Source of the DNA: Sacculina carcini
Taxonomy: Eukaryota; Arthropoda; Thecostraca; Sacculinidae
Length of the DNA: 64,000 nucleotides
Reading direction: 5' to 3'
Assembly (NCBI GenBank): GCA_916048095.2
Contig: OU696577.1
Span: forward strand, 5,879,440 to 5,943,439
The notes under the pieces are model-generated. The model was not told where the DNA came from, ran no database searches, and was given only the letters and a program-made list of their open reading frames with translations. The translations under genes were made by a program, and so were the position numbers. Below are positions 10,839 to 18,758 of the stretch, one piece after another. The first letter of the stretch is position 1. The number at the start of each line of letters is the position of its first letter.

Positions 10839-11816
10839 CAGGGATGGTTGAAGCCGTGAAATCGACGATCACCCAGCTAGATTCATGGAGGAGAGAAGAG
10901 GAATTCGACGCAATGTATGATTATGCAGAATCACAAGTGAACTCTCTAGGATTGGAGGACATTATGCAACCTCGCAAAAGGAAACTGCCACTCAAATTCG
11001 GCGGAGATGCAAAATCATACCCCTAGATACTGGTCGCCAACATTCTAAAATGCAGTATTTCGAGATGCTGGACTGTGTCAGGAGGCAGTTGAATGAGGTA
11101 CTGGACAGTAGAGGCCTAAACCGTTATATACAACTTGAAAAAATTATCACCACAGGAACGGTAAATGAAGCCGTTGCATCTCATTACCCGGATATCAATC
11201 TCGAACGTCTGAAGTGTCACCTTCCAATGTTTGTCGGCACCACAAAAGCTATGTCTGTTGGTTCTGCTCAAGATGCCTATCGAGCGATAGAGACGGCTTC
11301 TAGAGCTATGTTTTCTGAGATGCGGGCATTGTTGAAGCTGCTTCTTGTCTGTCCTGTAACAAGTTGTGAGTCAGAAATACTTTTTTCTGCCCTCCGTAGG
11401 CTCAAAACACAGCAGAGAAGCACAATGTCGCAAACACGTCTGAACCACGTTGCCCTTGCTCATATACACAAGCAGAGCCGTTGCCAGGAATTATGGGGCC
11501 CCCCTCCGAAGCATCAATTGGGGCCCCCATTATAAATATAGCACCAAATAATGAATGTATTTATTAGACATAATCACATAATACAAGCTCAGGTGAAAAC
11601 ATTTGAGCAAAAAGGTAAAGGCTATACATAATAAATATGATAAATTATTATACCAAACGTGAAGCAACGGGGCCCCTCAACATTCGGGGCCCCCCCGGCC
11701 GGGGGGTACGGGGGGCGGTTGCTACGGCTCTGTACACAAGGATATACTCGATTCAGTTGATATAGATGTGCTAGTTAGAGAATTTGTCAGAAGGTCTGCG
11801 CAGCGGATCTCTCTGT
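10839..11816 (+). pseudogene. hAT transposase, C-terminal part, left copy
   Basis: After a good intron acceptor (CTTTTCCAG at 10831-10839) a first ORF runs MVEAVKSTITQLDSWRREEE to 11024. A second, in another frame from 11050, ends with LLVCPVTSCESEILFSALRR, TMSQTRLNHVALAHIHK. This is the hATC dimerisation region of hAT (ZMYM1-like) transposases: P-x-S/T-x-C/A-E-x-x-FSALRRLKT then RSTMSxxRLxxLALxxIH. The DNA is broken by a frameshift around 11025-11040 and by a 260-bp MITE at 11473-11732. After the MITE the frame resumes (DILDSVDIDVLVREFVRRSA) to a stop at 11827-11829. The N-terminal BED finger and the catalytic core are not seen, so the copy is inactive. In this arm the dimer motif reads LKTQQRST where the right arm reads LKTWLRST. 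Confidence 0.85.
11473..11732. mobile_element. hAT MITE (CAGAGCCGT family) inside the hAT gene
   Basis: 260 bp with terminal inverted repeats CAGAGCCGTTGC / CAGAGCCGTAGC and G/C-run subterminal blocks. It is flanked by a perfect 8-bp target duplication TACACAAG (11465-11472 and 11733-11740). The transposase frame is continuous once the insertion is ignored. Related copies are at 27579-27838 and 45196-45365. Confidence 0.93.
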
Positions 11817-11865
11817 TTGGCTCTTGCTAAATAGACAGATATTCATCACCAATATCTATGATAAT

Positions 11866-11955
11866 GCTATGTACGATACGTACATACATATCTATACGTA
11901 CGTACATACGTACGATACATACGATACGTACATACATACGATACGTACATTCATC
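11866..11955. repeat. ACGT/ACAT-rich microsatellite
   Basis: Imperfect units of ACGTACAT and ATACGATACG. It interrupts the boundary between the hAT copy and the LINE ORF1 piece; mirror copy at 27356-27445. Confidence 0.85.
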
Positions 11956-11956
11956 C

Positions 11957-12312
11957 TGCTTGGCCGCTGCCTCCTCTGCCGCCTTCAACCTACCCTTGAG
12001 TCTCTCATTTTCCTCCTGCATCTCTACCATCTTTCTTTTCAGCTCGTCATTTTTACTTCGAACCCTCTCCATGAACTCATCCATTTTCTTACTCATATTT
12101 GTTACCGTACTTCGGTCGCTAATGTCAACATTCCCACTACGCCCTTCCACCAACAACCTCAATTGTCTTACTTCATCCATAACTTTCTCGATTTTCAACG
12201 CATTCTCCTTAATTTTGCCTTCCATTCCCCCGTCCTGCTTCCCCGCTCCTACACCATGCATATTCCTTGTTCTTCTCACCGGTGTACCCCCCTTACTCCC
12301 CCTTCTGGCCAT
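11957..12312 (-). CDS. LINE ORF1 N-terminal fragment (coiled coil)
   Basis: Minus-strand start at 12312 (MARRGSKGGTPVRRTRNMHG), basic N terminus, then a long helical coiled coil (KKMDEFMERVRSKNDELKRK, ENERLKGRLKAAEEAAAKQD). This layout fits the first ORF of an L1- or CR1-like non-LTR element: basic tail plus trimerising coiled coil, followed normally by RRM-like and C-terminal domains, which are absent here. The frame runs into the microsatellite at 11955 and then into read-through codons. The part up to 12199 is shared with the right arm; codons upstream of 12199 are not, so the arm boundary falls inside this ORF. Confidence 0.65.
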
Positions 12313-12885
12313 TATGGAGACAGAGCACTTTGCACCTCAACCCTGGGCAACAAAAGGTGACCTTGTTCAACTGCAATGTTGTACGCTGAACAAACTCTCC
12401 TGTGCAGCACCGGAAGAGCGAACACGATACCAGTCTTCACACCAACGCTTTCCTCACCACGTCAGCACGCGCTCGTGCGTTCACAAAGGCCTCACACTCA
12501 CTCAACACCAGCACAGCGCGAACACGACACCGGTCTTCACACACACTCTTTCCGTAACTCTGCAGCACGCGCTCGTGCTTACAGTAACGCCACTCTCTCT
12601 TCACTACCGCAAACACAGCACACATACTCGGGAGCACAACGACACACAACCTCACACGACGAAGTCACAATCACGTATCATCCATTGTCAATCAATCATT
12701 CCAATCAATCCATTGTCAATCACTGTATGTACGCGCGTATGCAGGGCAAGTGACGAGTGACTTGAACAGTCGTGTCAGAGCTGGTCCTGGTTGGACGGTT
12801 GGTCCTGGCTGGCGTTAAACGTAGCGCTTGCTGCCTAATACACTGTGTGTGTGTTTTTCCTCACCTTTTCGTGGCTTCATCGCCA
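12313..12885 (-). other. Probable LINE 5' region with a 117-bp tandem repeat
   Basis: Lies upstream of the minus-strand LINE ORF1. Two imperfect units about 117 bp apart (around 12416-12482 and 12533-12596) share GCGAACACGA, CCxGTCTTCACAC, and CAGCACGCGCTCGTGC. Tandem 5' UTR units are common in LINEs and often carry promoter activity; promoter function here is inference. A short ATTG/AATC run follows at 12680-12720. Confidence 0.45.
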
Positions 12886-12889
12886 TAGG

Positions 12890-13087
12890 TCCTCACCACC
12901 GCCTTCTCGGATGTTTGTTTCCCTGTACGTATGTGTTGCTTGTATTGTATAAATGTTCTTGTTTTTGAGGCAGCACAAGCCCTTAAAGCTTCTTATGCCT
13001 CGCCAATCACGAAATTTTGTCAATATGTTTTCTGTTCCGTTCTGAATGGCACAATACATTTGATTGATTTGATTATTGATTTTGTCT
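12890..13087 (+). mobile_element. LINE 3' end, second copy
   Basis: Matches 6867-7056 with few differences and ends in the same TTGATTGATTTGATT simple tail. Only the 3' UTR is present, consistent with extreme 5' truncation or with block duplication from the 6.9-kb locus. Confidence 0.7.
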
Positions 13088-13090
13088 TTT

Positions 13091-13690
13091 GAATTGTCTA
13101 CATCTCACGAAAACGCCAGGACATCATTGGTCGGGTTCAGGCAGGTGATATATTGACGTTACCACTCATCGCATAGGATGAACCCCAGCGACCGAAGAAG
13201 CACCCCGCCTACATCTTCACCCACTACCCTGTCTCAGTTGACCCAGCTCTGTGCCGTGAGCTGCCAGGTATATACAGTGCACGACGGTTCACGCAAGAAG
13301 GTAAGCCGTTAAATCGCCTCCTTATCTCCTGGGAGTATTCGGATCCGCCACCTAAAACTCACAGTTTCAGCTTCCTTCCATTCCTTCCTGAATGCCAATT
13401 CCACAAGCTGGTGCATGACTCTCCAACTTGTTTTAATTGCTGGGGCGTTGGCCACGTCGCCAAATACTGTAAGATGGAGGAGAAGTGCGCTTGGTGCTCC
13501 GAGTCCCATAGATCAGAAGCGTGCCACACCAGCAAAAACGCAAAGCACCAAAGGCTGATGGATCTCCTCCAACTCCTCCAACAGATGAGATCACCGCCAA
13601 ATGGCGTTGTCCACGTTGAAACCAGCAAGGTGTAAATGTTTGGCATGAATGTCGCCGACGACCGGTAGCAGTCGCCCAAGCTGCTCCAAA
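13091..13690 (+). mobile_element. I/Jockey-like LINE ORF1 fragment with CCHC knuckle
   Basis: The first 290 bp duplicate 7483-7773. It then extends through CQFHKLVHDSPTCFNCWGVG (13393-13454) into GHVAKYCKMEEKCAWCSESH, a CCHC knuckle followed by a second Cys/His cluster typical of gag-like ORF1 proteins. It continues to about 13633 (VVHVETSKV) and then in another frame to about 13760. The same order occurs at 44.6-43.5 kb on the minus strand. The copy lacks the 5' end and has frame changes. Confidence 0.7.
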
Positions 13691-13764
13691 AGCACCTCCT
13701 ACAGGTGTCTCCGTCATAGCATCTGTCCAGCCGGCTCAACGGCTCATCAAGATGGTACGTATAA

Positions 13765-15133
13765 GCGGCCAGCCAGTCTTGACCTCGTGCCAAGATGGAC
13801 GCCTTGAGCACACGATGGCGTCGCTCAATCATGCCATTACTTTGAGGGTGATACGCAGTGGTGCGCACCCTGTGAAAACCTATGCAGTGGGTCAGATGTT
13901 GAAACAGCTCTCTTTCAAATTGTCTCCCTCTATCAGTGACAACATGGATTGGCACGCCAAAGCGGGCAAGCCACGTCTCAATGAAGAAGCGAGCGACAGA
14001 TTCAGCTGTAATGTCACACAGCGGAACTGCTTCTATCCAGCGAGTGGCTCGATCTATGCACGTTAACACATAGCGCAACGGCAGAGAGCACGAGAGCGAT
14101 GCCTGCTCGGACAGAGGTCTGATGATATATATATGGACGGTCTCGAACCGGCCAGCGGCTTCAGCAAACTGTTGGACTGGAGGCTTCGTGTGCTGGTGAA
14201 CTCTTTCCAGCTGACAGTTAATACAGCACCGCACCCACGATTTGACATCGCGATCTAATGATGGCCAGCAGTAGCGCGACTTCAGCAACCGTAACGTGCC
14301 GTTGATCCCAGGACGCGAGATGTTGTGCAAGTTGTCAAACTCCTTCACTGTCAGTTGTCGCAGTTGTGCTGGAACAAATGGTCTTGGGTGATTGTGCGAA
14401 GTCTCACAAAGGAGTGGGTGCTCACCACTGACTCTATATTCTTTCAGCCGTGATTACATGCTATGTGTTTCAGCATCGGTGGCTTGGGCGGACGCTAACG
14501 CGGGCAAATCCCAAGCATCCACCTGCACACTACTGGCTGGTCTGGACAGGCAGTCGGCTACCACATTGTCGGCTCCTCTGATATATTGTACTTCGGATAC
14601 AAATTCTGCAAGCAACGACAAGTGGCGCTGTTGGCGATCCAGCTTAGCAGGCTTCTGGCTGTTGAACGCCCCTACCAGCGGCCTGTGGTCGGTGAATATA
14701 ATTATCCGACCACCCTGGATAATGTGGCGAAAGTGGAGCACCGCCAGGTAGGCTGTCAGCAACTCTCTGTCGAATGTAGCGTACTTTTGTTGCTGTTGCG
14801 ACAGCTTTCTTCTGAAGAGCGCTATAACATGCGGTACGCCGTCAATCACCTGATGAAACGCAGCCCCATGCTGCTCGCGCGGAACAGTCTGAAACTAGGT
14901 GAAAATCACCACACGTGGGATGCAAGCCGGCAAGAGTGCACGCATTTGAGAGTAGCCGCTTCACGGCTGCGAAAGCCTCCGTTGTCTCACTGGTCCACTG
15001 AAGGGGATCCTTCTGTGGTTGCCGTGGAAGCATCTTTGACAGAGGGAAAACCACATCGGCGAACTGTGGCTTCATTCGCCCGTAGAAACCAGCCATGCCC
15101 AGAAACCTCCGGAGACCCACGGTATCTTGTGGC
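13765..15133 (-). mobile_element. Ty3/gypsy fragment C (RT end, RNase H, integrase)
   Basis: Minus strand. From 15120: RT thumb (GLRRFLGMAGFYGRMKPQFA), RNase H (FTDHRPLVGAFNS, then YIRGADNVVADCLSR near 14.57 kb) and integrase (zinc-binding SWVRCCINCQLERVHQHTKP; core IDRATRWIEA, VTDRGRQFERELF, TTAYHPQSNGMIERRHR). It is close in type to element D, sharing ADCLSR and a downstream ARAQADDAET-like string, so it is the same Mag-like clade. It is a broken partial copy with no LTRs. Its right edge is the insertion point of hAT element X1. Confidence 0.85.
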
Positions 15134-15435
15134 TAGATATGCGACCTAAAAAAACGCCGTTTTTTATAAAAAAAAAAACGTTTATTTGCCAAAAAACCTC
15201 TACCAAAAAAACACGTTTTTTTGTTTTTTTGAAGAGTCATGCAAAGTATTAAAATTATGGAAATGATATATTTGGGATGTTAAATGAATTATTCTTTATC
15301 AACGCGAGTTATTCATGCTATTAGTGACCCTATCAAATTGAATTATCATTAAATATGCGCAATATAATTGTTATAATGTGTCTGAAAGCCCTAATATCAT
15401 TGTTTGCACGGTACTGTGCGGCACTTCTATGTACA

Positions 15436-17039
15436 CTTCGAGTCCGCTATCTCTGCGCAACTTTCCCCTTTCATCTGCCAGTCTCTTGATCCCTTCCAAT
15501 CCGGGTTTCGCCCTTCTCATTCTACCGAATCAGTTCTTCTTTCTATCTCCAATGGCATCCTCTCGCACTTCTCGTACCGTCGCTCTGTTCTTCTCGTTCT
15601 TCTCGATATGTCCTCCGCCTTCGACCTTGTTAATCACTCTATCCTAATTCATGACTTCTCTCATCTTGGTATCTCGTCTTCTGCCCTCTCTCTCCTTAAA
15701 TCGTACCTTTCGGGAAGGACCTACTCTGTCAACTTCAATTCCTCTGTATCTGATCCTATCCATCTTTCATCAGGTGTCCCTCAGGGATCTATTCTTGGTC
15801 CGATACTCTTTAACCTTTACATGTCCTCCCTCTGTCCTATCCTTCGTAAGTATTCCATCTCATTTCATATCTACGCTGATGACATTCAGTTATATATCCC
15901 TCTTCCTTTTCCTTCTCCGTCTTTTCTCTCTGACATCCTATCCACCATCTCTTCTTGGGCGTCGTCCCGTCACCTTCTCCTCAACCCGTCCAAGTCTGAG
16001 TTTCTGGCTCTTCATCCTCCTCGTATTCTTCCTCCTCGCTTACCTCTTATCCTATCATCGACAGTTCGCAATCTCGGAGTTATTTTTGACTCATCTCTCT
16101 CTTCCTCCGACAACATCCTCTCTGTCGCCCGCACTTGTCGTCTTATCTTGAGATCCCTCTATCCTATACGCTCATATCTCGACAGACCTTCCGCAATCAA
16201 ACTTATTCACTCTCATGTATTCTCTAGACTTGACTATTGTAATTCTTTGTACATCCATGCTCCTCGTCGTTCTCTTAAAATCCTACAATGCGTCATCAAT
16301 CAATCTTGTCGTTTTGTCCTTCATCCTGTTCCTTGTCGTCACACTTCTCGATTTCTTTTTCAATTTCGCTGGCTCCCTATTATTCCACGTATTCACTTTC
16401 GCCTGTGCTGTCTGATATATAAGATTCTCCACGATCCTCATCAGCCATCCTATCTCCGCCTTCTCCTCACTCCTTGCCTCACTCCTTCCCGAATTCCTCT
16501 TCCCCTTGTATGCCCTCGTGCTGTAAATGAATCTCCTTGGTCCTCCAAATCATTCTTTTTTTCCGCCCCTCGCCTTTACAATTCCATCCCAGTTCACATT
16601 ACTTCTTCTCTTTCCTACAATTCTTTCCGCTCTAAGCTCTCCAAACACTTTTTTGACCTCTCTTTTGACCCAGTCTCCCACACTCTCACACCTTTTGCAT
16701 CACTATAACACGCACGACCAGTTTGCCTAACTGTTACTTTAGCATGTTCTTACTCGTATTCCTTCTCTCATTTCCATGCTTACTATATCTACGCTATGAC
16801 TATATTCTCCCGAGTTGTGTTTGCTGTGTTGTGTTGTCATTATGTTTCAGTCGTGTTGTCTTGTCCGTCATGTCCGTCTGCTTTGTATGTTTTGCCCATA
16901 TTTTGTCTCTATATTTATTGTCATTTATTGCATATTTGTAGTTCACTTCTTTTGCATCTGTCCTGTTATTTGTATTCCGTGTTCCCAACTGTTATAATCG
17001 TGTCGCGCCCGAGCCCTTCGGTGCGCTATAACAAATACA

Positions 17040-17076
<37 letters not shown>
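15436..17076 (+). mobile_element. L2/CR1-like LINE, 5'-truncated, in X1
   Basis: Encodes about 430 residues of reverse transcriptase (frame 15404-16708): GFRPSHSTESVLLSISNGIL, DMSSAFDLVNH, SGVPQGSILGPILF, YADDIQLYIP, NPSKSEFLALHP, NLGVIFDSSLS, RLDYCNSLYIHAP, and a C-terminal block ending KLSKHFFDLSFDP. This is the L2/CR1-superfamily layout. The endonuclease half is missing through 5' truncation. The 3' end is a (GTT)12 tract at 17041-17076. It inserted at TATGTACA/GTACAG, known from the uninterrupted X2 and X3 copies, with ACA repeated on both sides. The RT frame is open over its whole length, so insertion is fairly recent. Confidence 0.92.
17041..17076. repeat. (GTT)12 tail of the L2-like LINE
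   Basis: Twelve perfect GTT units directly before the X1 sequence resumes. The second LINE copy ends in a shorter (GTT) tract at 24464-24484. Confidence 0.95.
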
Positions 17077-17427
17077 ACAGTACAGTTTTGCATTCAATTA
17101 TTGAGTTAATCCTTGTGTAAGAAAGTAGGGTTTGAGAACCGTTTTTTATGCGAAAATCTGAAACTGTTTTAAAAATAACAACAGGTGGCATAATTTATTA
17201 TTATTCTTTACACATTAACTTTTTCCTACCAGAAATAAACTACGTTGATTATACTAACTTTCATCATTTCATTCAGCAGATCAATTATTTGCAAATATAA
17301 AAGTAGAAACACTGCAAACATTTACACAAATACTACAAATATGCACAGAAGCTTAGTGTCCCTAATGAGACTACGAATAAATGCGGGTCGCATTGGCAAT
17401 CCTGATCATAAAAACGGACAATATTTT

Positions 17428-17990
17428 TGTAGTGTGAAGTGGAGATGCTTGCGCATTAAGGCATCTGTATCAGCTGACTGTTTGCGGTGCAGTGTGTTGA
17501 GGCATGGCTTATAGCCTGCGCGTGCGGGTAGCCTGCGTGTGTGCGAGCGTGCATGTATGCTTGTGTGTGAACTTGCAGGCGTTGATGACGTATTGGCGTA
17601 TTGTTTTCTGATTGGTTGATTATTGGATGAATGTACAAACGATCGCCTGCATCGGGCGATTCTCAACGCGTGAACTGGAGAGTGAATGTTGGGCAGTGTG
17701 TGTGAAGCGTGCGGCGGTGTTGCGTTGTGTTGAAATGGGATTTACGGCGGTCGCGGTGGTTTATTGAGTGGTTCGTTCACTCACGGGTTATTGTTACCCG
17801 GTGGTTTATTGAGTCGTTTGTTCACTCACGGGTTACTGTTATCTTTTGTTATTATCTAAGTATTTATATTCGTTCAGTCATTCCGAGTTTATTCGAGACT
17901 GTAATTACACGTTTCCTAATTTCTGGTTGTCTACCGAGACATGACGGAGAACGAAGCAACAATGACGGTTGCGGGGAATGCGGAACTACA
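17428..17990 (+). repeat. 5' LTR of A2
   Basis: 563 bp, TGTAGTGTG to GAACTACA. The gag start codon at 17941 lies inside it, so the last 50 bp of the LTR are coding. The 3' LTR at 21778-22346 is 6 bp longer owing to a GTGTGC-type unit near 21890. Confidence 0.93.
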
Positions 17991-18723
17991 AGCTATTTCG
18001 GCCGCAAGTAATGTGGCTTTCGACCTGAGGCTGGTGCCGGAGTATGACGGCAAAAAGGACCCCACAGAATGGCTCAGCAAAGTTCGGAAAATGTGTCGAC
18101 TCCGAGGCGTGCGCGATGTGGCCCAAGTTGTTGGGATGAGAGTTACAGGTGATGCATATGCTGTCGTGGACTGCCTCCCCGATGTGGAACAGCTGGACCT
18201 TGAAAAAGTGGAGCAAGCTCTTCAGACCGCGTTTGGCATGGATACTTTCGGAGCGTACGACGCTTTTGTGGGGCGAAGATTGAGCGAAGGTGAGTGTGTC
18301 GATGTGTTGCTGTGCGACCTGCGCAGACTGGGAGCCAGGTGCAATATAACCGACCCAGTCTTAATAAAATGTGCTTTCGTCTCAGGGATCCCACAGACGG
18401 TGCGACATGTCCTCAGGGCGAACGCCAAACTCGACGCTATGACGCTGACCGAAGTCGTGGACAGGACAAGGGTGATTTTGTCAGAAGCGACCCACACCGT
18501 TAACACTGGACTGGCTGCTCGTTCGACAACGCGTGATTACGACCAGCAGATAAAACCCTTCAAGTGTTTCTTGTGTAACCAAGCCGGGCATTCCGCGCGT
18601 TATTGCTCTCGCCGAAAAAATGGCCCTGGAAAAGGGAGAACTGGGCCTACGTGTTTCAAGTGTGGTGAAATCGGGCATATCTGTTCACGCTGTCCGGAAA
18701 ACGGCCAAGGAGGGGAGACGTAG
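17941..18723 (+). CDS. gag: A2 gag
   Basis: 260 codons starting MTENEATMTVAGNAELQ, of which about the first 17 are encoded by the 5' LTR. A capsid-like helical region follows (FDLRLVPEYDGKKDPTEWLS ... CVDVLLCDLRRLGARCNITD). The end carries two CCHC zinc knuckles: CFLCNQAGHSARYC (about residues 205-218) and CFKCGEIGHICSRC (about 239-252), which bind the element RNA during packaging. It matches A1 gag along its length. The start at 17941 was chosen because it is the first ATG in frame and A1 has a homologous ATG at the same place. Pol follows 35 bp later in another frame. Confidence 0.9.
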   Translation: MTENEATMTVAGNAELQAISAASNVAFDLRLVPEYDGKKDPTEWLSKVRKMCRLRGVRDVAQVVGMRVTGDAYAVVDCLPDVEQLDLEKVEQALQTAFGMDTFGAYDAFVGRRLSEGECVDVLLCDLRRLGARCNITDPVLIKCAFVSGIPQTVRHVLRANAKLDAMTLTEVVDRTRVILSEATHTVNTGLAARSTTRDYDQQIKPFKCFLCNQAGHSARYCSRRKNGPGKGRTGPTCFKCGEIGHICSRCPENGQGGET

Positions 18724-18758
18724 GTGCCAGTCTCTTCTCCTCTACCGAAACGGCGCCG

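Larger units (their letters stand above)
8043..12199 (+). repeat. Left arm of a 4157-bp inverted repeat
   Basis: Reverse complement of 27112-31268. Coordinates map as x to 39311 minus x across the whole arm, so both arms have the same length. Only a few differences were seen (three substitutions at 11410-11414 and one near 11615). The arm contains, from left, 125 bp of gypsy D leader, a D-type LTR, a G/C-run palindrome, an unassigned stretch, hairpins, a broken hAT transposase with a nested MITE, an ACGT-rich microsatellite and part of a LINE ORF1. Confidence 0.95.
15134..17427 (+). mobile_element. hAT-derived element X1, split by a LINE
   Basis: Starts TAGATATGCGACCTAAAAAA inside gypsy fragment C. 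The left 302 bp (15134-15435) and the right part (17077-17427) match X2 (22512-23160) without interruption, so the LINE at 15436-17076 inserted into X1. The start corresponds to X3 (48307), which has an intact TIR and TSD. The right end is cut by LTR element A2 at 17428. No transposase is encoded. Confidence 0.8.

Noticed and set aside
17041-17076. Short direct repeats that could be mistaken for an array
   Set aside because: Pure (GTT)n tail of a LINE; no spacers or repeats of CRISPR type in a eukaryotic window.
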